Assembly: GCA_016931315.1 (NCBI GenBank)
Contig: JAFGFB010000161.1
Coordinates: 1 to 40,233, forward strand
Length of the DNA stretch: 40,233 bases
Reading direction: 5' to 3'
From: Anaerolineae bacterium
GTDB taxonomy: Bacteria; Chloroflexota; Anaerolineae; B4-G1; SLSP01
The translations under genes and the position numbers were made by a program. A model generated the notes under the pieces. The model had not been told where the DNA came from, ran no database searches, and worked only from the letters and a program-made list of their open reading frames with translations. Shown piece after piece: positions 22,802-31,397 of the stretch (positions are counted from its first letter, which is position 1; each line of letters opens with the position of its first letter).

Positions 22802-24733
22802 ATGGAACATACACGCGACATTTACTTGAGTGAAGTCTTCCTGGAAGAAGCCTGGAAGCAGTTGCGACAGGCCCTGGAAGATGCTGGCCGCTGGTCACCC
22901 TTACCTGGAGAAACACTGCCGCTGGATCAAGCATTGGGACGTGTCACGGCCGAGCCAGTTTGGGCCAGGCTTTCTTCGCCGCACTACCATGCCTGCGCAA
23001 TGGATGGTTATGCCCTCCGCGCCGCTGATACGGTTGGTGCAAGTCCGGCGCACCCCATTCGACTGGAACTCGAGCAACAAGCGCTGGCGGTAGATACTGG
23101 AGACCCGCTGCCCCTCTGGGCTGACGCCGTAGTCATGGTGGAAAACGTGCAGCGTACAGATGAGGCCATCCTCCTGCAAGCGCCTCTTGCACGGTGGCAA
23201 AATATACGCTCGGTGGGCGAGGACATTGTTGCAACCGAATTGCTATTGCCGGCCAATCACCGGCTGCGCCCGGTAGATTTAGGTGCGCTAGCTGGCACCG
23301 GTTACACGACGGTGAATGTGAGACGGCGCGCCCGGGTGGCGGTCATCCCCACAGGCGACGAATTGGTGACACCGCGACCCGATCCACGCCCGGGCGAGTT
23401 GTTGGAATACAATAGCCTGGTACTGGGCGCTCAGGTCGAGGTGTGGGGCGGGGAAGCGTCACGCTTCCCCATTGTTCCCGATATTCCTGAGGCGCTCATC
23501 GCAACAGTAACTGAGGCCGCGCAATGGGCGGACTTGATTTTGCTCAATGCCGGATCTTCCGCCGGACGGGGTGATTTCTCCGCTCGTGTCGTTGCTGCTT
23601 TGGGCAAGTTGCTGGTCCATGGCATCAATGTGCGCCCCGGACACCCCGTCGTAATGGGCGTGATTGGCCCTGAGGCTGTTCCTATTATCGGTGTACCGGG
23701 CTATCCGGTTTCGGCAGCATTAACCGGTGAATTATTCGTACGCCCCCTGTTACACCGGTGGCAGGGATTGGCAGAGCCACAACCCCAAATCGTGAAAGCC
23801 CATATCACGCGTAAGCTGCTCTCCCCGGCTGCAGACGATGAATTCGTGCGGGTAGTGGTGGGGCGCGTGGGCAAGCGGGTGCTGGCAGCGCCACTTTCAC
23901 GCGGCGCTGGCGTCCTCACCTCGCTGGTGCGAGCTGATGGGCTGGTACGCATTCCCCGCTTTCAAGAGGGGGTAGATGCCGGGGACGAGGTAAGTGTAGC
24001 CCTGTATCAGAGCCCGGAGATTTTGGACCGGACCATTCTGGCCATCGGCAGCCACGATTTGACTCTAGACCTCATGTCACAATACCTGGCAGAACAAGAA
24101 CCCTCCCGGCGCCTGGCCAGCGCCAACGCGGGCAGCCTGGGTGGACTCATGGCATTACGGCGCGGTGAAGCGCATGTAGCAGGCTCACATCTCCTGGACC
24201 CTAAGACCGGCGAATACAATTTACCCCATCTAGCACAGTATTTGCCTGATACCCCCGTTGTCGTGGTCACATTGACGCGCCGGGAACAGGGCTTTATGGT
24301 CGCTCCAGGAAATCCTAAAGGCATTCTCACCATCAATGACTTGGCGCGGCCCGATGTGACGCTGATCAACCGGCAAAGAGGTGCAGGCACGCGCATCTTG
24401 TTGGATTATCTCCTGGAACAACATGAAATCTCGCCAATCAATTTGCGAGGATATGATAGGGAAGAAGTCACCCATTTAGCCGTGGCAGTGGATGTCGCAA
24501 CCGGACTGGCAGACTGCGGGATGGGGGTACGCGCTGCGGCTGAGGCATTGGGGCTGGATTTTGTGCCGGTGAGCTGGGAACGCTATGATCTGGTGATTCC
24601 TCGCGAGCATTGGGAGAATGAGTTATTGGCGCCATTGCGCGCGCTATTGTACAATCCAGTATTCCGCGACGCCGTGGCAGCACTTCCAGGCTACGATCCT
24701 GGTTCTATGGGTACGGTAATGGCGCAAACCTGA
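22802..24733 (+). CDS. moeA: MoeA molybdenum insertase fused to a substrate-binding domain
   Basis: 643 aa, against ~400 for MoeA alone. Residues 1-~402 are MoeA: LPLDQALGRVTAEPVWA, the strongly conserved MDGYALRAAD, VRRRARVAVIPTGDELV, VHGINVRPGHPVVMGV and PVIGVPGYPVSA-like motifs. MoeA inserts molybdate into adenylated molybdopterin. Residues ~408-640 resemble a PBP-like domain of the kind fused to MoeA or ModE-like proteins: LAIGSHDLTLDLMSQYLAEQ, LGGLMALRRGEAHVAGSHLL, then INRQRGAGTRILLDYLLEQH and DVATGLADCGMGVRAAAEAL. It has no signal peptide, so the domain is cytoplasmic and could sense or channel molybdate/tungstate. No other moa/mod genes lie in the window. The ATG lacks a clear ribosome site. 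Confidence 0.92.
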   Translation: MEHTRDIYLSEVFLEEAWKQLRQALEDAGRWSPLPGETLPLDQALGRVTAEPVWARLSSPHYHACAMDGYALRAADTVGASPAHPIRLELEQQALAVDTGDPLPLWADAVVMVENVQRTDEAILLQAPLARWQNIRSVGEDIVATELLLPANHRLRPVDLGALAGTGYTTVNVRRRARVAVIPTGDELVTPRPDPRPGELLEYNSLVLGAQVEVWGGEASRFPIVPDIPEALIATVTEAAQWADLILLNAGSSAGRGDFSARVVAALGKLLVHGINVRPGHPVVMGVIGPEAVPIIGVPGYPVSAALTGELFVRPLLHRWQGLAEPQPQIVKAHITRKLLSPAADDEFVRVVVGRVGKRVLAAPLSRGAGVLTSLVRADGLVRIPRFQEGVDAGDEVSVALYQSPEILDRTILAIGSHDLTLDLMSQYLAEQEPSRRLASANAGSLGGLMALRRGEAHVAGSHLLDPKTGEYNLPHLAQYLPDTPVVVVTLTRREQGFMVAPGNPKGILTINDLARPDVTLINRQRGAGTRILLDYLLEQHEISPINLRGYDREEVTHLAVAVDVATGLADCGMGVRAAAEALGLDFVPVSWERYDLVIPREHWENELLAPLRALLYNPVFRDAVAALPGYDPGSMGTVMAQT

Positions 24734-24831
24734 AGAGTATTGCGCTCTAATCAGTCAAACGGCAGATTGTAAGCCTGCCAGGTCCGCTGCACAGTCAGCG
24801 CAACAGGTTCATACTAAAAAAGGACAACGCC

Positions 24832-25650
24832 ATGACACGAGGACAAACTCTGATTCTGATGATACTCGCGGTGTTGGTGATAGCCGTCATAGCAGCGATG
24901 GGATATATTGTCTGGCGCAGCTCACGCCTAGAACAGGCGGTGGTCACCCCCCTGACACTGGAGATTGCAGAAGTACGCACCGTCATTCCAACGTGGACCC
25001 CTACCCCCGCCGGCACGGCAACGCCCACCCTACCGCCAGCGCTGACCCGCACGCCGCTTCCGACGCGTACCCCTTTTCCTACCGCTACACCCACCAATAC
25101 TCCGACGCCCATACCAGTGGAGTTGGTTAATGGTGAATTCGATGGAATCATGCCGAACCGTATCCCGGGATGGGAGTGGAGCGCCGACATCAATTATATA
25201 CCTGGGGGTGAGTATGATCCCCACAACTCCTATGCCGAACCTATTTTCTCTGCAGCTGACGATCCAGCCCGGCGTATCAATGGCTCAACCCTGAAAATCG
25301 AGACCATCCGGTGGCTCAAATTCCGGGCGTGGGTTTACCAAACTGTCACGGCAACAACCGGGAGCACTGTCTATCTGCAGGTCAGAGCCAACGCTTTCTC
25401 GTCTATAGACCAAATTAAGTTCCGGGCAGGAATAGACGCCCAAGGCAACGCGGGTTGCTCGAACGCGCGCTGGAGTGAAGTCACCATCAATCAAGATGAT
25501 GGTATTGTGACTATCACGTCACCCAGAGTTGTGGTAGGTGCGGCGGGTCGTATCACAGCCTGTCTATACGCGGAACCGCTGTATCCAGACACCAATAACG
25601 CTGCCTTCTTTGATCGCGCCGTGTTGGTGGTCGCGCCACCGCGGCCCTGA
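24832..25650 (+). CDS. Membrane-anchored protein with Thr/Pro linker and jelly-roll-like domain
   Basis: 272 aa, not recognised. An N-terminal helix (LILMILAVLVIAVIAAMGYIVW, residues ~5-26) is followed by a Thr/Pro linker (~52-95), then an extracytoplasmic beta domain starting VELVNGEFDGIMPNRIPGWEW and containing TLKIETIRWLKFRAWVYQTV, YLQVRANAFSSIDQIKFRAGI and FFDRAVLV. The opening NGEFD...PGW and closing strands resemble carbohydrate-binding jelly-roll modules common in secreted proteins of Chloroflexota. Two Cys (GCSN and TACLYA) could form a disulfide. AGGA seven bases upstream supports the ATG. It lies between the moeA fusion (98 bases upstream) and the FAD oxidoreductase. Confidence 0.7.
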   Translation: MTRGQTLILMILAVLVIAVIAAMGYIVWRSSRLEQAVVTPLTLEIAEVRTVIPTWTPTPAGTATPTLPPALTRTPLPTRTPFPTATPTNTPTPIPVELVNGEFDGIMPNRIPGWEWSADINYIPGGEYDPHNSYAEPIFSAADDPARRINGSTLKIETIRWLKFRAWVYQTVTATTGSTVYLQVRANAFSSIDQIKFRAGIDAQGNAGCSNARWSEVTINQDDGIVTITSPRVVVGAAGRITACLYAEPLYPDTNNAAFFDRAVLVVAPPRP

Positions 25651-25696
25651 ACGCCTTAAGATATTATGACCGGCTGCAAGCCAGGAGGGGTTGCTT

Positions 25697-26767
25697 ATGT
25701 CTCCAATCATGCCTCCCACGTGTGATGTGGCTGTCATCGGTGCTGGTCTGGCAGGCGCATTAATCGCGCGCCATCTGGCACAGCAGAATCTGAATATCAT
25801 CGTGCTGGATGCCAACGATGTCGCTACTGGCGCCACCAGTAACAGCGCGGAGATATCGCTGTTGGGCACCCCAGAATTTCATGCGGTGCTGGAAGAGCAA
25901 CATGGCCCCGCTTTTGCCACAGAAGCCTGGGAATTAAGCGCGCAAAACCTGGAACTGCTGGCCGCAACGGCACAGAGTCTGGGACTGGCAGCCCCAGCGG
26001 TAGGCAGCTTCCGCTTGATTAGCACAAGCGCCGAGGCCATTCTGGTACAGCGCTCGGTGCAACGCCTTACGCACCAGGGCTTTAATGTATTGCTGGAAGA
26101 CGCCATGGAGTTGGGCTACCTGATTGGTTTGCAGACCTACGATGATCTGGCTTTCAATCCCGTCGAAATGACGCAGAGGCTGCTCATGCACGGGCGGATA
26201 ACGCTACGTTCGCGCACCGAGGTGCAACGCCTGGAAACCGACAGCGACGGGGTAACCTTGAAGGCGAAACGGAATTCGTTGCGAGCCAAAGCGGTGGTGA
26301 TTGCAACGGGCGCTTTCGCAACGCGCCTCTGTCCAAGCCTGGCGCCACATCTGAGCATGTTGCCAGTCCAAATTGCCGAATGCCGTACCAGTGAAACGCT
26401 TCCCATGCCGCTGTTGTTCAATGACGGGCAAGTGTTACTTCAAGATCGCGGAGAATTTTGGCGGCTTAGCGCCTGGACCCCCCAGGTTGAAGAAAATCCC
26501 TGGACACAGATAGAAAAATACGGAAAGCAATTCTGCCCTGATGCCATCATGACCCGCAGATACACCAGTTGGGTGGCTAAAAGCAGTGATGGATTACCGC
26601 TGGTGGGGCAGCTTGCAGAAACGCCCCACATCTATACCCTTACCGGGCTGGGACCGTGGGGCTTGAGCTGGGCATTCATAGCGACCCAACAGTTGCTTGG
26701 GTTGATGTTGCACGATGAGGACCCGGGACTCTTCAACGTGCAGCGCTTCAATACCATTCAAGATTGA
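25697..26767 (+). CDS. FAD-dependent oxidoreductase of the DAO family
   Basis: 356 aa. The N-terminal CDVAVIGAGLAGALIARHLAQ is a GxGxxG dinucleotide site followed by IIVLDANDVATGATSNSAEISLLG, as in D-amino-acid oxidase/glycine oxidase/ThiO-like flavoproteins. A second FAD segment, SLRAKAVVIATGAFATRL, and the C-terminal YTLTGLGPWGLSWAFIATQQL (the usual GxGxxGxxxxP region) complete the fold. The substrate is probably an amine or amino acid and cannot be specified. The frame is open from TTG 25691, but AGGAGGGG six bases before ATG 25697 sets the start. A perfect 9-bp hairpin follows the gene. Confidence 0.85.
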   Translation: MSPIMPPTCDVAVIGAGLAGALIARHLAQQNLNIIVLDANDVATGATSNSAEISLLGTPEFHAVLEEQHGPAFATEAWELSAQNLELLAATAQSLGLAAPAVGSFRLISTSAEAILVQRSVQRLTHQGFNVLLEDAMELGYLIGLQTYDDLAFNPVEMTQRLLMHGRITLRSRTEVQRLETDSDGVTLKAKRNSLRAKAVVIATGAFATRLCPSLAPHLSMLPVQIAECRTSETLPMPLLFNDGQVLLQDRGEFWRLSAWTPQVEENPWTQIEKYGKQFCPDAIMTRRYTSWVAKSSDGLPLVGQLAETPHIYTLTGLGPWGLSWAFIATQQLLGLMLHDEDPGLFNVQRFNTIQD

Positions 26768-26786
26768 TATTGGCAAGCTTCAAACA

Positions 26787-26808
26787 TCAGCCAGCATCAG
26801 CTGGCTGA
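26787..26808 (+). terminator. Probable terminator hairpin after the FAD oxidoreductase
   Basis: TCAGCCAGC (26787-26795) pairs perfectly with GCTGGCTGA (26800-26808) around ATCA. The downstream sequence GCGGTTATGGTTT is only mildly T-rich, so termination may be partial. Confidence 0.5.
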
Positions 26809-26863
26809 GCGGTTATGGTTTCCTATTCGATAACGTTTTTGGCTTGGGATACGAGGATAAGTT

Positions 26864-27553
26864 ATGAACGCACATAATGCAACTTCAAAGGTTATACGAG
26901 TGGCGATCGTGGACGATCATCCCTTCTTTCGACAGGGCGTCAGCGATGTATTGTCGGCAGAAACCGATATCGAAGTTGTCGCCCAAGCCGCCGATGGTCA
27001 GGAAGCCTTGGACATCATTCCCAAGGTCGCGCCCGATGTGACACTGATGGATGTGAACCTGCCCTCGATAAATGGCTTACGCGCAACTCAACAGCTCAAA
27101 AATGCCAACCCCCAGCTCAACTTCATTATCCTTACCGCTTACGACGACCAAGAGCAGATTTATCACGCCATTCGCATTGGGGCTTCGGCTTACTTCTCGA
27201 AAGATGTTGATCCAATGCAGCTCATAGATACCGTGCGCGCGGTCGCTGAAGGCTATTACGTGATTTCAGGAAGACGCATGACCCCTGAGCAGGCAGAGCA
27301 ATGGCTATTATCAGGATACAAGCGTTACGGCGTGACTCCAGAAGATGATGCTTTCACACCTTTGACCACGCGAGAGATGCAAATTCTGGAACTCATCATT
27401 GAAGGTTTAAGCAACAAGGAAATTTCATACCGGCTGGGCATCAGCCAACAAACGGTCAAGAATCATATCACATCAATTCTGGCAAAATTGAATCTCGCCG
27501 ACCGCACCCAGGCGGCAATCTACGCCTTGCGGCGTGGGTGGGTGCGCCTGTAA
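26864..27553 (+). CDS. NarL/DegU-family response regulator
   Basis: 229 aa. The receiver domain (~10-130) has IVDDHP with paired Asp17/Asp18, the phosphoacceptor Asp63 in LMDVNLPS, a Thr in IILTAYDD and Lys in YFSKDVDP. The C-terminal LuxR-type HTH (~165-229) reads LTTREMQILELIIEGLSNKE, then ISYRLGISQQTVKNHITSILAKLNLADRTQAAIYA. It should be activated by a HisKA_3 kinase, and exactly such a kinase follows 56 bases downstream. The pair sits directly before the Tad pilus operon, so that operon or the pair itself is a likely target. GAGGA lies a few bases before the ATG. Confidence 0.93.
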   Translation: MNAHNATSKVIRVAIVDDHPFFRQGVSDVLSAETDIEVVAQAADGQEALDIIPKVAPDVTLMDVNLPSINGLRATQQLKNANPQLNFIILTAYDDQEQIYHAIRIGASAYFSKDVDPMQLIDTVRAVAEGYYVISGRRMTPEQAEQWLLSGYKRYGVTPEDDAFTPLTTREMQILELIIEGLSNKEISYRLGISQQTVKNHITSILAKLNLADRTQAAIYALRRGWVRL

Positions 27554-27609
27554 GCGGTCTCTTCTGCTGCGCCTGAGCGTGAAGCGAAACAATCGTAGGG
27601 AGGTTAGGT

Positions 27610-28650
27610 ATGACAGATGATACGTGGAATCAGTTTCTAGAAGCCTGCCGTCGCGGGCACGAAAAAGTGCAGCAAGACCTCAAAGAAGTAGATATGCTTA
27701 TCCAACAGACCTCGGGAGAGGTGGACCGCCTGGTACAGAATAACGCCCGCGCCGCAGCGCGAGTTCGGCAGGTAGAATCACAATTCGAGACCGTACCACG
27801 CGAGGATATCAAAACAGCCTATTCAGCGATGCTCGAAAACCAGCAACGCCTATTCACGATGCGCGGGCAATTGGAGAAGCTGCAAAGCGATCAGAAGAAT
27901 CTGGCGCGTATCGAAGAAGTCTATAAGCGCGTTCTAGAACAGACTGAACCGGTGATAGATCTGCCGACAGCCAGCCCCACCACCTCCAAGTCACCGCAGG
28001 CAATGGTCACCGGCATCATCGAGGCGCAAGAACGCGAACGGCAACGGCTCTCACGGCAGATGCACGACGGGCCGGCGCAATCACTGACCAATCTGGTGCT
28101 ACAGGCCGAAATCTGTGAGCGCTACTTCGACCGCAGCCCCGAACGCGCGAGAGCAGAACTGGCGGAGCTTAAGAAGAACGTGGTAAGCACCTTTCAAAAG
28201 GTTAAAGGCTTCATCTTCGATTTGCGCCCCATGATGTTGGATGACCTGGGGCTTATGCCGACGCTTAAACGCTATGTGGAAGGCCTGACCGACAGCGGCT
28301 ATCCTGGCGTGACGCTGACCATCACCGGAAAGGAACGACGCCTCGTAGGCTATAAGGAAGTAACTATCTTCCGCCTGGTTCAGGATCTGGTAAACATTGG
28401 GCGCGAACACGGACAGGCAAGCAATATCAAAATCACCCTGGATATGGGGGAGACTGTGGCGCGCATTACGATTGAAGACAATGGCAGCGGTTTTGAATTG
28501 GACGAAGCACTGACCTCAACCAACGCCACACGCCTCGGATTGTTGCCCTTGCGCGAACGGATAGAAATGTTGGGAGGACAAATCAATTTTGCCAGCAATA
28601 TCGGGCAAGGAATGCGCACAACTTGCACGCTGCCAATTGAACAAACGTGA
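27610..28650 (+). CDS. DegS-like cytoplasmic sensor histidine kinase (HisKA_3)
   Basis: 346 aa without a membrane helix. The N-terminal ~120 residues are predicted coiled coil, rich in Glu, Gln and Arg, as in DegS. The dimerisation/phosphoacceptor segment RERQRLSRQMHDGPAQSLTN carries His152. Then come KGFIFDLRPMMLDDLGLMPTLKRYV, an X-region typical of HisKA_3, and the ATPase domain with an N-box-like LVQDLVNIGREHGQASNI and G-box DNGSGFELDE. The N-box region is less canonical (NIGREHG rather than NAxKHA). GGGAGG six bases upstream supports the start. It should phosphorylate the response regulator encoded just upstream. Confidence 0.92.
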   Translation: MTDDTWNQFLEACRRGHEKVQQDLKEVDMLIQQTSGEVDRLVQNNARAAARVRQVESQFETVPREDIKTAYSAMLENQQRLFTMRGQLEKLQSDQKNLARIEEVYKRVLEQTEPVIDLPTASPTTSKSPQAMVTGIIEAQERERQRLSRQMHDGPAQSLTNLVLQAEICERYFDRSPERARAELAELKKNVVSTFQKVKGFIFDLRPMMLDDLGLMPTLKRYVEGLTDSGYPGVTLTITGKERRLVGYKEVTIFRLVQDLVNIGREHGQASNIKITLDMGETVARITIEDNGSGFELDEALTSTNATRLGLLPLRERIEMLGGQINFASNIGQGMRTTCTLPIEQT

Positions 28651-28798
28651 AAAGGGACTGCGGGAGAATGCAAGCTAGCAGTTTAGACCAATATTCGGTT
28701 GTCATTGCACGGCGCAAAGGCACAAATCGCAAAACGGGGCAGGATCTTCCGCCAAAGTCCATTCCTTTTGTGAAACATGCCCCCAATGCAGACAACTA

Positions 28799-28826
28799 TT
28801 GACATCACGTTAAGCCGTGCTACACT
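28799..28826 (+). promoter_or_regulatory. Upstream promoter P1 of the Tad operon
   Basis: TTGACA (28799-28804), a 16-base spacer and TACACT (28821-28826). The start is expected near 28833, inside the 8-bp dyad that follows. The leader to cpaB is about 124 nt. Confidence 0.7.
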
Positions 28827-28849
28827 AAAGTTACACTTATCTAACTTTA
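28826..28849. promoter_or_regulatory. Operator-like perfect dyad between two promoters
   Basis: TAAAGTTA (28826-28833) and TAACTTTA (28842-28849) are perfect inverted repeats with an 8-base spacer. The left arm starts on the last base of the P1 -10, and the right arm overlaps the P2 -35. It is a candidate site for the adjacent NarL/DegU-type regulator. Confidence 0.5.
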
Positions 28850-28873
28850 CATAGCGTCAGAGAATGGTATGAT
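28846..28873 (+). promoter_or_regulatory. Downstream promoter P2 of the Tad operon
   Basis: TTTACA (28846-28851), a 16-base spacer and TATGAT (28868-28873). The start is expected near 28880. With P1 and the dyad this accounts for the promoter part of the 306-base gap 28651-28956; I see nothing further in 28651-28798. Confidence 0.6.
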
Positions 28874-28956
28874 TAGCGAGTCATTGCCAATTTGAACGGA
28901 CAATATCGCTCTAGATTCTCAATTATGAGCTTGAACTGTTAAGGAGGTTCCCCGAG

Positions 28957-30051
28957 ATGCGCAGTAACCGAGGTCTGATACTCATTATCTTGCTGTTGAT
29001 TTTGGCCGCTGCGGTTGGCGGATATTTATGGATGCGCTCGCGTAGCGCACAAAATGCATCAGAAAGTGAAGCGACACCGACGCAACCACCAATAGAGATG
29101 GTAGAGATCGTGGTAGCTGCGCAAGATATCCCGCGCGGGCAACGGATTACGGTTGAAGACATGGCGGTAGTGCTACAAAAATGGCCCAAAGAAGCTCTGC
29201 CACTGGAATATTTCAGCACCACCGAAGAGGTGGACCAGAAGTTTGCGCGCATGGACATTGCCCGCGGCATGCCGCTGTCGCCCAGCATGTTGGGGCAACC
29301 GGGCGGCATGTTATCGGTTGAAGGTTCTGCCGCAGCGCTCTTTGAAAGCGGACGTGTGGCATACAGCATTCCAATGGATGCGCAAGGGGCGGTAGCCTGG
29401 GCACCCATGCCTGGCGATCGTGTAGATGTGATTGCCGCTATCCAGCTGGTTACCGTAGACCCGGAATTCCAAAGCATCTTGCCTAACAAGTTCATCTCGC
29501 TGCCTGCCGGAGAAGAGGAAGAAGTCCTCAACGGAGACTATGGACGCTTCGAGGCATTGCCGAACGGGCAGAATGCCTTTGTCTACCAATCGGGCACGGG
29601 TATTCCAAATCTTGCGGTGGTGATGACTGTGCAAAATGCCATCGTCTGGCGTGTCGGCACCTGGAGCGAACCAGCAGTTGAGGTAACTGCCGAAGCCCCA
29701 ACCGATGAAGAGCAAGCCGCGGGCGGGCTGCTCGGCGCAGCAGGCGGGCAGGAAGCTCAAGCAACGCCGGTTGCAGCGCCAGTATTGCGAGGGGATATCG
29801 AACCGGTAACCTTGCTGGTCTATCCCCAAGACTCATTGGTGCTCAAATACTTGCTGGAAATGGGCGCAGACCTGGATCTGGTACTGCGTTCTGCCGCTGA
29901 CACGGACCTGGTCATCACCGAACCGGTGTGGTTGCGCTACATCATGGATAAATACCAGCTACCCGATCAACCCTCGGATCTGCCTGTAGCGGCAACCCCC
30001 GTACGCACACCACTGGCACTGCCGACGGTTGTAGCGACGCCCGAAGAATAA
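28957..30051 (+). CDS. cpaB: Flp pilus assembly protein CpaB/RcpC
   Basis: 364 aa. A membrane helix (GLILIILLLILAAAVGGYLW, residues 5-24) precedes a SAF domain (~48-115) with EIVVAAQDIPRGQRITVEDMAVV and the ARGMPLSPSML segment, the signature of CpaB/RcpC. In diderms CpaB works with the CpaC secretin at the outer membrane; none is encoded here, so it probably acts at the outer face of the single membrane or in the envelope. A low-complexity Ala/Glu/Gln segment (~245-270) follows and a Thr/Pro tail closes it. AAGGAGGT before the ATG is the best ribosome site in the window. It is the first gene of the Tad operon. Confidence 0.9.
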   Translation: MRSNRGLILIILLLILAAAVGGYLWMRSRSAQNASESEATPTQPPIEMVEIVVAAQDIPRGQRITVEDMAVVLQKWPKEALPLEYFSTTEEVDQKFARMDIARGMPLSPSMLGQPGGMLSVEGSAAALFESGRVAYSIPMDAQGAVAWAPMPGDRVDVIAAIQLVTVDPEFQSILPNKFISLPAGEEEEVLNGDYGRFEALPNGQNAFVYQSGTGIPNLAVVMTVQNAIVWRVGTWSEPAVEVTAEAPTDEEQAAGGLLGAAGGQEAQATPVAAPVLRGDIEPVTLLVYPQDSLVLKYLLEMGADLDLVLRSAADTDLVITEPVWLRYIMDKYQLPDQPSDLPVAATPVRTPLALPTVVATPEE

Positions 30052-30078
30052 ACCCTAGCAAGAGAGGATCAGCAAGCA

Positions 30079-31371
30079 GTGGCTGGTGAGAAAATTCGTG
30101 TCATGATTGTGGATGATGTCGCGGAAACGCGTGAGCAGCTGCGTAAGCTGCTCACGTTTGACCCTGACATTCAAGTGGTATCTATGGTGGGCAGCGGCGA
30201 AGAGGCGGTCAAAACCGTCGCGAGCGTCCAACCCGATGTTGTCCTGATGGACATCAATCTGCCCGGCATAGATGGTATCACCGCAACCAGCAAACTCCTG
30301 GAAGTATCGCCTACCGCGCAAGTGGTCATGCTGTCAGTGCAAGGCGAATCAGACTACATGCGTCGCGCCATGATGGCAGGCGCTCGAGATTATTTGACCA
30401 AACCGCCAAGTGCAGATGAGCTCATTGACGCCATTCATAGAATGGCGAAACTCAAACCTATTCGCGGCGCGGAGGTTCTGACACCGGCAACCGGTATGGG
30501 TAGCGGTGGAGCAAGTCTGGGTTCAGCGGCACGCCGGGGGAAAATCATCACCCTGTTCAGCCCCAAGGGTGGCACCGGATGCACCACAACCGCAGTGAAC
30601 CTGGCGATTGCATTGCAGAGCACGGTGGGACCAGAGATCAAAGTAGCGCTGGTTGACCTCAGCTTACAATTCGGGGATGTTGCCGTCTTCATGAAGTTGC
30701 AGCCCCCGCGCACCATCGCCGACCTGGCTTCACGCGCGAGTGAAATGGATGCCGAGCTCCTGGCAACCGTGATGATGCCGCACCCCTCTGGCGTGAAAGT
30801 TCTCGCCGCACCTCCAACCCCAGAAGACGCAGAAAGCCTGCTGACCGCTGATGTAGTGGACGAGGCTGGCGGCAATCGTCTGATAAAATCCATCCTCAAG
30901 TTCACCCGTCAGGAATTCGATTACCTGATCGTTGACACCACACACGCGGTAGATGAAGTGATGCTGGCACTACTGGATCTCAGCGACATGATACTAGTGC
31001 TGTTGCGCCCTGTCATCCCAGAGATTCGTGGTGCGCGAAATTTCCTCACACTGTTGCAGAAGATGAACTATCCCATGGAAAAAGCCGGGTTAGTCATCAA
31101 CAGCGTAGATAACAAACGCATGGGTATCCAACCAGAAGCCATCGAACGCAACATGATGCCAGCGCTCGTGCACGTGCCGCTAGATGAGCGGATTGCACTG
31201 ACAGCCGCCAACTATGGAGTTCCCTTTGTAGTGAAAGAACCGCGGGCCCCCATCAGTCAGGCCATCATCAAATTGGCGCAAGTGATCCACAAAAATTTCA
31301 GCGATGAGACAGAGGAATCTTCACAACCCGCCGAAACACAACGCCGGTCGGGTTTGGGACGTCTGCTCTAG
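30079..31371 (+). CDS. cpaE: CpaE/TadZ: receiver domain plus ParA-like ATPase
   Basis: 430 aa from a GTG start preceded by AGGA. Residues 5-125 are a receiver domain with an apparently complete active site: Asp12, Asp13, phosphoacceptor Asp58 in LMDINLPG, Ser86 and Lys108 in DYLTKPP. Residues ~150-400 are a MinD/ParA-like ATPase: FSPKGGTGCTTTAVNLAIAL, VALVDLSLQFGDVAVFMKLQ and FDYLIVDTTHAVDEVMLALL. The signature Lys163 is kept, but the P-loop Lys is replaced by Cys168, a departure seen in other CpaE/TadZ proteins. CpaE/TadZ localises the pilus machine at the membrane. It lies 27 bases after cpaB and 26 before cpaF. Confidence 0.92.
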   Translation: MAGEKIRVMIVDDVAETREQLRKLLTFDPDIQVVSMVGSGEEAVKTVASVQPDVVLMDINLPGIDGITATSKLLEVSPTAQVVMLSVQGESDYMRRAMMAGARDYLTKPPSADELIDAIHRMAKLKPIRGAEVLTPATGMGSGGASLGSAARRGKIITLFSPKGGTGCTTTAVNLAIALQSTVGPEIKVALVDLSLQFGDVAVFMKLQPPRTIADLASRASEMDAELLATVMMPHPSGVKVLAAPPTPEDAESLLTADVVDEAGGNRLIKSILKFTRQEFDYLIVDTTHAVDEVMLALLDLSDMILVLLRPVIPEIRGARNFLTLLQKMNYPMEKAGLVINSVDNKRMGIQPEAIERNMMPALVHVPLDERIALTAANYGVPFVVKEPRAPISQAIIKLAQVIHKNFSDETEESSQPAETQRRSGLGRLL

Positions 31372-31397
31372 TCAGGTTTTAGCGTAGGAGGACTATC

